A stretch of 64,000 nt of DNA from Hwangdonia lutea. GTDB lineage: Bacteria; Bacteroidota; Bacteroidia; Flavobacteriales; Flavobacteriaceae. The notes beneath the pieces are model-generated. The model was not told where the DNA came from. It was given only the letters and a program-made list of their open reading frames with translations, and searched no databases. This document shows, one piece after another, positions 35,761 through 44,487 of the stretch; the stretch's first letter is position 1; every line of letters starts with the position of its first letter. The position numbers were made by a program, and so were the translations under genes. The DNA lies in assembly GCF_032814565.1 (NCBI RefSeq), contig NZ_CP136521.1:1-64000 (forward strand). The letters run 5' to 3'.

Positions 35761-36311
35761 TAAAAATTTAAATCGTCTAACTCGTCCTTAATTATTTTTG
35801 AACTATTTTTTCTTTGTTTTTTAATCCTTTCAGATTTATTTTTTGCTTCAAAATTATTTTTATCAGAATTAAAATGTATCGATTTTTCGGTTAGTGCAGA
35901 ACCTTGTTTGATCATTAATCCGTTATAACGACAGTCATCATAACCACAATTATGCTTTGAATAATCCCCAAAATTCCTGTGTTTAATTCTTTTTTCAGAT
36001 AAAATATTTTGCTGGTTTTTCTTTATGTCTTCCCAAACTTTACTCTCGTCGGCAACGGTCAATTCCCTTCCTAAAGTAATTAAATTAAAATATGTTAATG
36101 GGTCTTTTAATTGATAAAAATTAAATGTTTTTCCAAAAAACCGATTGGCATAATCTCTAATTTGTATCCTATCATTGGTATTAAGTTTTTCGTTTTCGCA
36201 AAGCGATCGATACAATCCCAAGGTATTAAAATCGGAATATTTTTTATAATTATGGATGTAATGAAGATACTCAGATTTACTAAGGGTATTAAAGGGCTTT
36301 CCTATTTTCAT
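35760..36311 (-). CDS. Hypothetical protein upstream of rlmF
   Basis: Not recognised. 183 residues, soluble, no signal peptide. The N-terminal 100 residues look folded and helical (GKPFNTLSKSEYLHYIHNYKK). A small patch HNCGYDDCRYNG (about residues 121-132) holds two cysteines and a histidine and could bind metal. The C-terminus is very basic and low in complexity. Its stop overlaps the likely ATT start of rlmF by one base, and it follows the MATE gene by 15 bp, so the three genes may be one transcript. Confidence 0.7.
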   Translation of the reverse strand: MKIGKPFNTLSKSEYLHYIHNYKKYSDFNTLGLYRSLCENEKLNTNDRIQIRDYANRFFGKTFNFYQLKDPLTYFNLITLGRELTVADESKVWEDIKKNQQNILSEKRIKHRNFGDYSKHNCGYDDCRYNGLMIKQGSALTEKSIHFNSDKNNFEAKNKSERIKKQRKNSSKIIKDELDDLNF

Positions 36312-36326
36312 TTTTCAATTTCTATT

Positions 36327-37733
36327 TTACACCTCTACCCTTTTCCAATGTCCTTTTCTAAACCAAATAATAGCGATAATAGCTATGAAAACTTCAGCTA
36401 AAGTGATGGCCCAAAATACGCCAGCTGGCCCAAAATCTAGTGTAATTGCCATTACATAAGCAAATGGTAATTGCAACAACCAAAAGCACACAAAGTTAAT
36501 GTAAGTTGGCGTTTTGGTATCGCCAGCACCATTAAAGGCATTGATTACCACCATGCCATAACCATAAAAAAGATAACCTGCGGCTATAACACGCAGACAT
36601 AAACTGCCATATTTTACAACATCGGGGGTAGCATTAAACAATACAATTATTTCTGGTGCAAACACCAAATAAACAACCGACACAATACCCATAAAAATCG
36701 CTGAATACTTACCTGTTTTCCAAACCGATTGTTCGGCACGTTCTGGTTGTTTAGCGCCTAAATTTTGCCCAACTAAGGTAGCCGCAGCATTGCTCATGCC
36801 CCATGCCGGCATTAAGGTAAACATCATTACACGAATGGCAATGGTATAGCCCGCCAAAACTTCGCTACCAAATTCGCTCATAATGCGCATTAAAAACACC
36901 CACGACGATGTACCGATTAAAAACTGACCAATACCGCCCAATGATACTTTAATTAAATTCAGCATCACACCAACACGAAGCATTAAATCTTTAACCCCGA
37001 TTTTAATTTTACTATAGCCGTAAAACAAAATAACCAATTGAAAAACCACGGCGGTACCACGACCAATGGTTGTGGCAATAGCAGCTCCTTGAACACCGAA
37101 AGCGGGTACGGGACCGAAACCAAAAATAAATATCGGGTCTAAAATAATATTCAGTCCGTTTGATAAAATAAGGGTCCACATGGCTACCGATGCATCGCCC
37201 GCGCCTCTAAAAATAGCATTGATTAAAAACAGTAACATAATGGTTACGTTACCGCCTAAAAGCACTTGGGTATAACCGTAACCTTCGGCAATCAGGTCGG
37301 GTTCAGCCCCCATTAAACCCAATATTTCCTTAGGATAAACGATACCGATTACGCTAATAATTGCAGCCACAAATACACCTAAAAATATAACCTGAACCGC
37401 GGCATTCGATGCGCCTTTTATATCGGTTTCGCCAACACGTCTGGCCACAACTGCAGTTGCCGCCATACTTAAACCTATGGCAACGGCGTATACTAAGGTT
37501 ATAACAGACTCGGTTAAACCTATGGTTGCCACGGCATTTACGCTTACTTGCGATACGTACATAATATCGACTATCGCAAAAATGGATTCCATGAGCATTT
37601 CCAGAATCATGGGAATGGACAGCATAAAAACTGCTTTACGAATACTGCCGGAAGTAAATTCCTGGTCTTTGCCCGTAACGGCTATTTTGAAGTATTGAAT
37701 GAATTGTCTTAATGAAATTTTATTGGACTGCAT
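36327..37733 (-). CDS. MATE-family efflux transporter
   Basis: Inner-membrane multidrug/toxin exporter driven by a sodium or proton gradient. Twelve hydrophobic helices in two six-helix halves are visible, with MATE-typical AVFMLSIPMILEMLMESIF at the start of the first bundle and the repeat-like ISLGGIGQFLIGTSSWVFL at the start of the second. Length 468 is normal. Substrates are unknown. It is the promoter-proximal gene of a likely three-gene string with the unknown protein and rlmF. Confidence 0.93.
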   Translation of the reverse strand: MQSNKISLRQFIQYFKIAVTGKDQEFTSGSIRKAVFMLSIPMILEMLMESIFAIVDIMYVSQVSVNAVATIGLTESVITLVYAVAIGLSMAATAVVARRVGETDIKGASNAAVQVIFLGVFVAAIISVIGIVYPKEILGLMGAEPDLIAEGYGYTQVLLGGNVTIMLLFLINAIFRGAGDASVAMWTLILSNGLNIILDPIFIFGFGPVPAFGVQGAAIATTIGRGTAVVFQLVILFYGYSKIKIGVKDLMLRVGVMLNLIKVSLGGIGQFLIGTSSWVFLMRIMSEFGSEVLAGYTIAIRVMMFTLMPAWGMSNAAATLVGQNLGAKQPERAEQSVWKTGKYSAIFMGIVSVVYLVFAPEIIVLFNATPDVVKYGSLCLRVIAAGYLFYGYGMVVINAFNGAGDTKTPTYINFVCFWLLQLPFAYVMAITLDFGPAGVFWAITLAEVFIAIIAIIWFRKGHWKRVEV

Positions 37734-37933
37734 TTTGAAAAATATAAAATATAGACTTAACTAAACACCGTTTAAAGCGTTTAGTAATTTTTTAGTTCGA
37801 GTGAATCTCGATACAGATCGGAAGTCAAGTTATGCAATCATAAGACCGCAAATATTGTAAATTAATTTAAAACTACAAAATGGGCTAAGTAAATTTGTAT
37901 TGATTGGCATATCTTCGCCAAAAATTTTTCGAT

Positions 37934-38590
37934 ATGCTAAAAGCTGTTATTTTTGATATGGATGGTGTTATTGTTGATAGCGAACCCTTACACCACAAAG
38001 CCTATCAAAACATGTTTAATGATGTAAATATTAAGGTGTCCGATGGGCTTTACGAATCGTTTACCGGTCAAGCCACATTACCCATTTGCCAAACCTTGTG
38101 CGATGTTTTCAAACTTAATGAGTCTCCAGAAGAATTAGTAGCTATAAAACGAAACCATTTTAAGTATTTATTTGATAATGATGATAGCTTTAAATTGATT
38201 GATGGCGTTTTAGAATTGATTAAAGATTACCACCGAAACGGCTTAAAATTAGTGTTGGCATCTTCGGCATCGATGCCCAATATCAATAGAATTTTTACGC
38301 GGTTTAACCTCAACCCATACTTTATCGATAAACTTAGTGGTGCCGATTTAAAAGCGTCGAAACCACATCCCGAAATTTTTATAAATGCCGCCAAGGCTTC
38401 GGGTTTTAAACGCGAAGAGTGTATGGTTATTGAAGATTCCACCAATGGCATAAAAGCCGCCAATGCCGCCCATATTTTTTGTGTGGGGTATGATAGCAAA
38501 CATTCTAAAAACCAAGATTACTCAACTGCCGATAAGGTGATTACTGATTTTAGCGAGATACGATTTGAAACAATAAAGGGCTCCTTTTAG
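37934..38590 (+). CDS. HAD-superfamily phosphatase/phosphoglucomutase-like hydrolase
   Basis: Cytoplasmic HAD subfamily IA enzyme. The nucleophile motif DMDGVIVDSEPLH is at residues 8-20, motif II lies at VLASSAS, and the C-terminal ECMVIEDSTNGIKAANAA contains the acidic metal ligands. It resembles beta-phosphoglucomutase and sugar-phosphate phosphatases. The ATG at 37934 starts exactly at the fold; an upstream in-frame ATG adds ten residues. Length 218. Substrate unknown. Confidence 0.9.
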   Translation: MLKAVIFDMDGVIVDSEPLHHKAYQNMFNDVNIKVSDGLYESFTGQATLPICQTLCDVFKLNESPEELVAIKRNHFKYLFDNDDSFKLIDGVLELIKDYHRNGLKLVLASSASMPNINRIFTRFNLNPYFIDKLSGADLKASKPHPEIFINAAKASGFKREECMVIEDSTNGIKAANAAHIFCVGYDSKHSKNQDYSTADKVITDFSEIRFETIKGSF

Positions 38591-38609
38591 TTACAGTAAA
38601 ACAATATAA

Positions 38610-39353
38610 TCAAGGGTTTAGCACTTTTAAAAAACCTTCTTTTTTTCGTGTGGAAACCTCAATTACCGAGTTGTCGGTCAGGGTAACGTAGCCACCTTTT
38701 CCTTTGGTGTATTTTTTTATGTAATCCAGATTTATCAAATGTGAATTGTGCACCCGGAAAAAGTTACAATTGCCCAATAAATTTTCAAACCATTTTAGGG
38801 TTTTTGACACTACAATTTTTTTTTGATATGTGGTGTAAACTAGGGTATAGTTTACATCGGATTCGCACCTGATAATATCTGAAACGTCGAGAAACTCCAA
38901 TCCTTCGGCAGTTGGAATCGCTATTTTTTTATGATTGTCTTTTTGCGAAATATTGGCTAACAAGTGTTCTACTTTTTTCGAAAAATCCCGGGCTTCTATT
39001 TTTTCATATAACTTCTCCAAAGCCTCATCAAAATCCTGTTTATCGATGGGTTTTAGCAAATAGTCCGTAGCACTGAACTTAAAAGCCTGCACCGCATATT
39101 TTTCAAAAGAGGTTGTAAAAATCACTTCAAAATCAAAATGGCCCAAGGCCCTTAAAACATCAAAACCGGTGCTGTCGTGTATTTGCACATCCAGAAACAG
39201 CACATTGGGCTTTAGCGCTTTAACACCGTCAATCCCTGTTTTTACGTTGGTAAACTGCCCCACCAACTTCACCGTGTTTTTGTGGGGTTTCAACAAGGTT
39301 ACCAACCTGTCGATACAATGCTGTTCATCGTCTATAATTATGGCTTTAATCAT
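38610..39353 (-). CDS. LytTR-type response regulator
   Basis: Two-component response regulator. A receiver domain (residues about 1-120) has the acidic pair DDE at 8-10, phospho-acceptor Asp55 (FLDVQ) and the conserved Lys in LLKPID. A LytTR DNA-binding domain follows (about 140-245), with the family-like ECEDxN-type stretch RCESDVNYT and FFRVHNSHLINLDYIKKY. It is six bases downstream of its cognate sensor kinase. The adjacent divergent run of exported-protein genes is a plausible target, by position only. Confidence 0.95.
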   Translation of the reverse strand: MIKAIIIDDEQHCIDRLVTLLKPHKNTVKLVGQFTNVKTGIDGVKALKPNVLFLDVQIHDSTGFDVLRALGHFDFEVIFTTSFEKYAVQAFKFSATDYLLKPIDKQDFDEALEKLYEKIEARDFSKKVEHLLANISQKDNHKKIAIPTAEGLEFLDVSDIIRCESDVNYTLVYTTYQKKIVVSKTLKWFENLLGNCNFFRVHNSHLINLDYIKKYTKGKGGYVTLTDNSVIEVSTRKKEGFLKVLNP

Positions 39354-39359
39354 ATTGAT

Positions 39360-41147
39360 TTAAAATGCGAGTTCTAAGGGCAGTTTAACCTCTACGCAGA
39401 GGCCTTCGTCTTTATCAATCAAGGAAACACTACCGTTTTTATTTTTCTTTTTATTGATGATGTCTATCCTGTTTTTAGTGATGTTTACACCATAGGATTT
39501 GTTATTAATATCGTGGTTTTTTACCGTTGCCCCTCTACCGACACCATTATCATCCACCGTACAAACTAGCATATCGTTTTCTTGTTTTATACGGATTTTT
39601 ATATGGCCGCTACCTTCCTTTTTTGCAATGCCGTGCCAAATACTATTCTCGATAAAAGGCTGCAAAATCAAGGGCGGGATTAAGGTGTTTTCGGTATCGA
39701 TGGTGTTATCGACTTCAATAGCATAAGTGAATTTATTTTTTAGGCGCATGGCCTCTATTTGAAGGTACAAGTCTAAAATTTTCAAATCGTCTTTAAGCGA
39801 TATTTCGTTTTGGGTGGAATGCTCGAGGATCTGCCGCATAATTTTGGAAAATTTAATGAGATACTCACTGGCAGAATCGACATCGTTTTTGGCAATAAAA
39901 TCGTTTATGGAGTTTAGGGCGTTGAAAATAAAGTGCGGGCTCATTTGAGCCCGTAAAACTTTTAGCTCAGTATTGGAAACTTTGGCTTTAAACTCGGCTT
40001 GTTGCTTTTGGGTTTCGGCGTTTCGTTTTCGGTAATACAAAACAAATACTAGTAAAGTTGCTAGCACTAATCCGCTACCACCAATAATAGAACCGTTTTT
40101 AATTAGTTTTTGGCGTTCTATTTCGGCTTGGGACATAGCTTGTTGTTTTTCGTTTTCAAAAGTTAAATCTCGTTTTATAAACTCTGCCTTTGTATCTTTA
40201 TTTATAATGCTATCTTGTAAAACCACATATTTTTTATGGGTCTCGAACGCCTTTTTAAACTGTTGTTGCCTTTCGTAGATTTGATATAGTAACCTTAAAG
40301 ATTGTGCTTCCCACTCTAAAGTATTATTGGATTTAGATAATACTATACTTTCTAAAAGTAATTTTTCCGATTGTAAAAGATTGTTACTCTTAAAATAAGT
40401 TTCAGCTAAATTCCTTTTTAAGAGTCCAAGCACATATACATTGTTTTGATCTTGTGCTTTTTGAATACCCATCTTTAAATACTTAATGGCTTTTTTGTTA
40501 TCTGAAAGGTACATGTACGTTTTTGATAGATTATTACATATTGTTGGAATGAAAGTTTTAAAATTATTCTCTTCAGATAAAGCAAAAGCTTTTAAATAAT
40601 AAGTTATCGCTTTTTGATATTTACCTTGCTCGGTATATACTGTTGCTATATTAAATATTGCAATTAATTCGTCTTTTACGGCATTTTCTTCTTGAGAAAT
40701 CTTTAACAGTTTTTCATAGCTTTTTAATGCTTTATCAAATTCTTTAACATCGGCGTAAATATTCCCAATATTACTGTAAACAGAGGCGTTAAAAAGCCTA
40801 TTGTTCTTACCTTTACTGTTCTCTAAAGCTTTTTGTGAGAACATTAAGGCACTAAAATAATCTGACTTATAATAAAAAATAAGGCCTTTTTGCCTATATG
40901 AAAGTGCAATCCCTTTGCCCCAATTTAACTTCTCTGACAATAGCAAAGCTTTATCAATATAAACTAAAGCACTGTCTGAATTGATATTATTTATATTGTA
41001 AGAAAGTTTTATTAAAGTTGCCACCCTTAAGGTGTCTTGATTTTTATTGTCTAAAAGTACTTGTTTTAAGGAATCAACTTCTTTTTGCTGTCCAAAAACT
41101 GAAACAGTTACAATAACAGCCAAAATACTAAGTAATAATCGCCTCAT
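39360..41147 (-). CDS. TPR-containing sensor histidine kinase, LytS/YehU (HisKA-less) type
   Basis: Membrane sensor kinase partnered with the LytTR regulator. A signal peptide ends near VFGQQ (residue 20). A periplasmic array of tetratricopeptide repeats follows (about 30-330), then a coiled linker, one transmembrane helix (about 350-370) and the His_kinase domain with SPHFIFNALNSINDF, phospho-acceptor His405. The ATPase domain has VDDNGVGRG near residue 540. Length 595 matches this common Bacteroidetes class. The stimulus is unknown; the TPR region suggests sensing of a protein or peptide. Confidence 0.94.
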   Translation of the reverse strand: MRRLLLSILAVIVTVSVFGQQKEVDSLKQVLLDNKNQDTLRVATLIKLSYNINNINSDSALVYIDKALLLSEKLNWGKGIALSYRQKGLIFYYKSDYFSALMFSQKALENSKGKNNRLFNASVYSNIGNIYADVKEFDKALKSYEKLLKISQEENAVKDELIAIFNIATVYTEQGKYQKAITYYLKAFALSEENNFKTFIPTICNNLSKTYMYLSDNKKAIKYLKMGIQKAQDQNNVYVLGLLKRNLAETYFKSNNLLQSEKLLLESIVLSKSNNTLEWEAQSLRLLYQIYERQQQFKKAFETHKKYVVLQDSIINKDTKAEFIKRDLTFENEKQQAMSQAEIERQKLIKNGSIIGGSGLVLATLLVFVLYYRKRNAETQKQQAEFKAKVSNTELKVLRAQMSPHFIFNALNSINDFIAKNDVDSASEYLIKFSKIMRQILEHSTQNEISLKDDLKILDLYLQIEAMRLKNKFTYAIEVDNTIDTENTLIPPLILQPFIENSIWHGIAKKEGSGHIKIRIKQENDMLVCTVDDNGVGRGATVKNHDINNKSYGVNITKNRIDIINKKKNKNGSVSLIDKDEGLCVEVKLPLELAF

Positions 41148-41333
41148 AATTTAAATTTTGTTTTGCTATTGACCAACTAAAAAATGGGGCTGTGTTAAAT
41201 TTAACACATTTTTATCATAAAACTGTAAATCGCAGAAAATAATTGAAGTAGGACAGAAAATAATTGCTCATTGGTTTTAATAGAGTTTTCACATAGTTTT
41301 AAATCACTATTAATCCTAAAAACCCTTTCTGTG

Positions 41334-42377
41334 ATGAAAACAAAACAACTCTTTACGCTTTTTACAGCCCTTGTAACTTTTACCTGTTTTTCACAAAACA
41401 CGATTACGGTAGATAACAACCCCGGAATTACCGAAGTGACCAATTTTGTATATGCCAATTTGCAAGATGCCATTGATGCGGCCCAAAACAACGACACGCT
41501 TTACATTCAGGCATCGGCCACTAGCTATGGCGATGTAACGGTTAACAAAACCTTGAATATTATTGGGCGGTCGCACAGCGAAAACAATAAAATAAGCTAC
41601 ATCGATAACATGGATGTTACGCCAAATGCCTCCAACAGCTATTTTAGCGGACTGAATTTTACCGATGAAATTAGTATAAATAACCCACTGCCCGTTACCG
41701 ATTTGGTTTTCGAGAACAATTACATCAATCACATTGGTTTTAGTCTTAGTTCAGGGGGCATCAATAATTGTATTATAAGAGGCAATGTGGTGCGTTATTT
41801 GGGCGAGTCCAGCTCATGGGATAGCCCGATACAAAACGGGGTATTGACCAATAATATTTTTTTGCATGATGTGAATATTGCCTACCCCGAATCGGTAAGC
41901 CTTAAAAACAATATTTTCTTTTGTTATACCGGTAAAATCCTCATTGTAAACGAATCGAACAACAACACCGATTTAATTATTGAAAACAGCATCATATTGA
42001 AAATGAACAGCAACGCAGGTAGCGTAAGCCCTTATGATGGTATACAGTTTAAAAACTGTTTGACCTACAACCCGAACGCCAGTGTTTTTGATGATTTACC
42101 CGGTACCGGAAACCTAAACAACACCAATCCGCAATTTGAAAATGTTACCGATGATGATTTTGATGCCAGCACCGACGATTACCACCTTAAAGCAGGCTCT
42201 CCAGCCATTGGTGCCGGAACCGATGGCGAAGATATTGGTCTCTATAACGCCAGTGGCTACTTGTTTAACATGTTTGGCATTACCTATGGCACGCCCACAG
42301 TTAATATTACCAACATAACCGAAAGCGTACAAGAAGGCCAACCCTTGCAGGTTACCATTACGGCTTCTTCCAATTAA
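41334..42377 (+). CDS. Exported right-handed beta-helix repeat protein
   Basis: Secreted or surface protein with a parallel beta-helix-like architecture, common in adhesins and polysaccharide-active proteins. A signal peptide ends at CFSQ (residue 20). Asn-rich coils of roughly 22 residues follow, including NLQDAIDAAQNNDTLYIQ and the typical tail motif LKAGSPAIGAGTDGEDIGLY near residue 285. It ends soon after ESVQEGQPLQVTI with no T9SS sorting domain, so it may be shortened at the C-terminus. I use the ATG at 41334, which begins the signal peptide. Confidence 0.8.
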   Translation: MKTKQLFTLFTALVTFTCFSQNTITVDNNPGITEVTNFVYANLQDAIDAAQNNDTLYIQASATSYGDVTVNKTLNIIGRSHSENNKISYIDNMDVTPNASNSYFSGLNFTDEISINNPLPVTDLVFENNYINHIGFSLSSGGINNCIIRGNVVRYLGESSSWDSPIQNGVLTNNIFLHDVNIAYPESVSLKNNIFFCYTGKILIVNESNNNTDLIIENSIILKMNSNAGSVSPYDGIQFKNCLTYNPNASVFDDLPGTGNLNNTNPQFENVTDDDFDASTDDYHLKAGSPAIGAGTDGEDIGLYNASGYLFNMFGITYGTPTVNITNITESVQEGQPLQVTITASSN

Positions 42378-42389
42378 AATCCATGTATT

Positions 42390-43352
42390 ATGAAACGCTT
42401 ACTATTAATACTATTAATAACGTTTTTTTATAACGGAATAACGGCACAACAGGTTACCAAAGCGGAGTATTTTTTCAATACCGATCCCGGTTTGGGCCTT
42501 GGCAACAGCCTAAACGCAAATACAAATGCTGGAACGCTCAACCAAAGCTATAGCATTTCCACGACTGGTTTGGGCAATGGCTTCCATAATTTGTTTATCC
42601 GGGTTTTTAACGGGGAGTCGAATTGGAGCCATTACGACAGCAAATTGATATACGTAAATCACATCCAAAATGTAAACCAAAACATAACTGAAGCCGAATA
42701 CTATTTTGATACCGACCCGGGGTTTGGCAATGCCACAACATTAAACGTTACCAATCAACCTGCATTTACCGTAACGGTGGGCATCCCCCAAAACTTAGCC
42801 GTTGGCATCCACCAGCTTTTTATCCGCGTAAAAACCAACGAAGGCAATTGGAGTCATTACGACAAAAAGCTGTTTTACGTTGGCCCACAAAACCAGGCCA
42901 CACTAACTGAATTTGAATATTTTATTGATAATGACGATGAGGTATTTCCGGTAACGATTACCAATCCCAACAACCAAATTATTAGTAACATCGATACCAA
43001 CGGATTAGCCCAAGGCACGCACTTGTTTTACATCCGCGCCAAAACCAGCGATGGAAAATGGTCCATGTACGATTCTAGGGAATTTACCGTCGATGGCTCT
43101 TTAAGCATCAGCGAAACCGCTTTCCGCAGTATTTCGCTCTATCCAAATCCCGTGAAAGACCACTTGACTATTTCTTCGGATTTATCCTTCATAATAAAAC
43201 ATATTACCGTTTACAACGCTTCGGGCAAAACCGTGTTCCGTTCAACCAAAAACAACAGGCAAATCAATTTAAGCGGGTTAGCCGGTGGCATCTACATTTT
43301 AAATCTGAATACCGATTTGGGCAGTGCCAGCTACAAACTCATTAAACACTAA
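42390..43352 (+). CDS. T9SS-exported protein with three tandem repeats
   Basis: Secreted protein of unknown function. A signal peptide ends near GITAQQ (residue 20). Three tandem repeats of roughly 70-75 residues start with related EAEYFFDTDPG-type segments (TKAEYFFNTDPG, TEAEYYFDTDPG, TEFEYFIDNDD). Each ends with a FIRVK...NWSHYD-type block. From about residue 247 a T9SS type A sorting domain (ISLYPNPVKDHLTIS) completes the protein. It follows the beta-helix gene by 12 bp, so the two are probably co-expressed. Confidence 0.85.
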   Translation: MKRLLLILLITFFYNGITAQQVTKAEYFFNTDPGLGLGNSLNANTNAGTLNQSYSISTTGLGNGFHNLFIRVFNGESNWSHYDSKLIYVNHIQNVNQNITEAEYYFDTDPGFGNATTLNVTNQPAFTVTVGIPQNLAVGIHQLFIRVKTNEGNWSHYDKKLFYVGPQNQATLTEFEYFIDNDDEVFPVTITNPNNQIISNIDTNGLAQGTHLFYIRAKTSDGKWSMYDSREFTVDGSLSISETAFRSISLYPNPVKDHLTISSDLSFIIKHITVYNASGKTVFRSTKNNRQINLSGLAGGIYILNLNTDLGSASYKLIKH

Positions 43353-43357
43353 CGATT

Positions 43358-43654
43358 ATGAAAAATCTAAAAAACACCGTGCTATGTATTACAGCGCTTT
43401 TGTTTGTTGGCTGTTTCAACACAAAATTAGAAGGCACTTATGTTGGTGAGGAAGGTGCGTTTTTAGACAAAATAAACTTTACGTCCAACAGCACGGTCGA
43501 GCTTACGTTTTTTGGTTCCACCACCGAAACGACATACACCACAGAACACAACAAAGTTAAAATAAACAATGCCGGCGAAATACAGGTACTAACCATAACC
43601 GACAACGGTTGTTTGGATGGCGGCGGCTTTATTGGGAAATACTGTAAACCATAA
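43358..43654 (+). CDS. Small lipoprotein
   Basis: Unrecognised small lipoprotein of 98 residues. The lipobox FVGC is near residue 19. The mature part looks beta-rich and includes GTYVGEEGAFLDKINF and VELTFFG. It lies five bases after the T9SS repeat protein and twelve before the next exported protein, making a tight run of surface genes. Confidence 0.75.
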   Translation: MKNLKNTVLCITALLFVGCFNTKLEGTYVGEEGAFLDKINFTSNSTVELTFFGSTTETTYTTEHNKVKINNAGEIQVLTITDNGCLDGGGFIGKYCKP

Positions 43655-43665
43655 AATTTAAGAAA

Positions 43666-44415
43666 ATGAAAACTTTAAAATTAACAATATCGGTAGTCTG
43701 CATTTTATTTTTAAGTGTTAGTGCTTATTCGCAGAACAAAACCGTTGAAAAAATAGAAAACACTAAGGAAACAGTCAAAAAAACCAACGAAACCGTAAAA
43801 GAAGTGGGCAAACTCTTTAAATCTGTTTTTGGGAAAAAGAAAAAGAATAAAAAAGTTAAAAACAAAAGAGAAGTTACAAATAGTCCATATTACATAGAGT
43901 TTACAATTGGAGACGAATACTTTTTTTTAGATGGTTATAACGACCCCGATTGGGTAGGGCTACATGCCGAAAAAGATCGGGAAAACGACTATCTTTCAGT
44001 ACTTCGAATCACAGCAATGAAAACTGGATACCTTAACAAAAAAGGTAAGTCTGGAGCAATAGACTTTGTTATGGCACCAAAAGATAGGCACGTTACAAAC
44101 AAGGCCTACACTTTTAATAAAGGAGAAAGCGCCTACGCCCCTCTTGTTTCTTTTTATTTCACTCTGGGGGATACCAACTATGCATCCTCTAAACCTGTTT
44201 TTGTAAATTCAGAAAACTCAAAGTCATATACGCATAGCATAAGCGGGCAAATTACTTTAACAAAGAGTGAAAATAAAAAAGATGGAATTGTTGAAGGAGA
44301 TTTTCGTTTGGAGGGTATTGTAGTTAAAAAAGACAAAAAAACAATTGCTGAGGGAAAAGTAATGTTTGGAAAATTTAGAATGCCCATAAGCATTGGGCAG
44401 CGTATGCAGAATTAA
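43666..44415 (+). CDS. Exported protein with a charged linker module shared with the next gene
   Basis: Function unknown. A signal peptide ends at SAYSQ (residue 23). Next is a charged, probably coiled module whose core ETVKEVGKLFKSVFGKKKK recurs almost unchanged in the following broken gene. The remaining 180 residues form a different, beta-rich domain (YYIEFTIGDEYFFLDG to MFGKFRMPISIG). Length 249. The shared module suggests a common targeting or partner-binding segment attached to different effector domains. Confidence 0.8.
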   Translation: MKTLKLTISVVCILFLSVSAYSQNKTVEKIENTKETVKKTNETVKEVGKLFKSVFGKKKKNKKVKNKREVTNSPYYIEFTIGDEYFFLDGYNDPDWVGLHAEKDRENDYLSVLRITAMKTGYLNKKGKSGAIDFVMAPKDRHVTNKAYTFNKGESAYAPLVSFYFTLGDTNYASSKPVFVNSENSKSYTHSISGQITLTKSENKKDGIVEGDFRLEGIVVKKDKKTIAEGKVMFGKFRMPISIGQRMQN

Positions 44416-44487
44416 ACAGCTTATTGTATGGTTTTTCTAAAATAAATAGACTTAAGAAGACAATCAGAAATTTAAAATACTTCACAA

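Noticed and set aside
41391-41732. Minus-strand open frame inside the beta-helix gene
   Set aside because: It is the mirror of a well-supported coding frame with signal peptide and repeat structure; no independent start signal.
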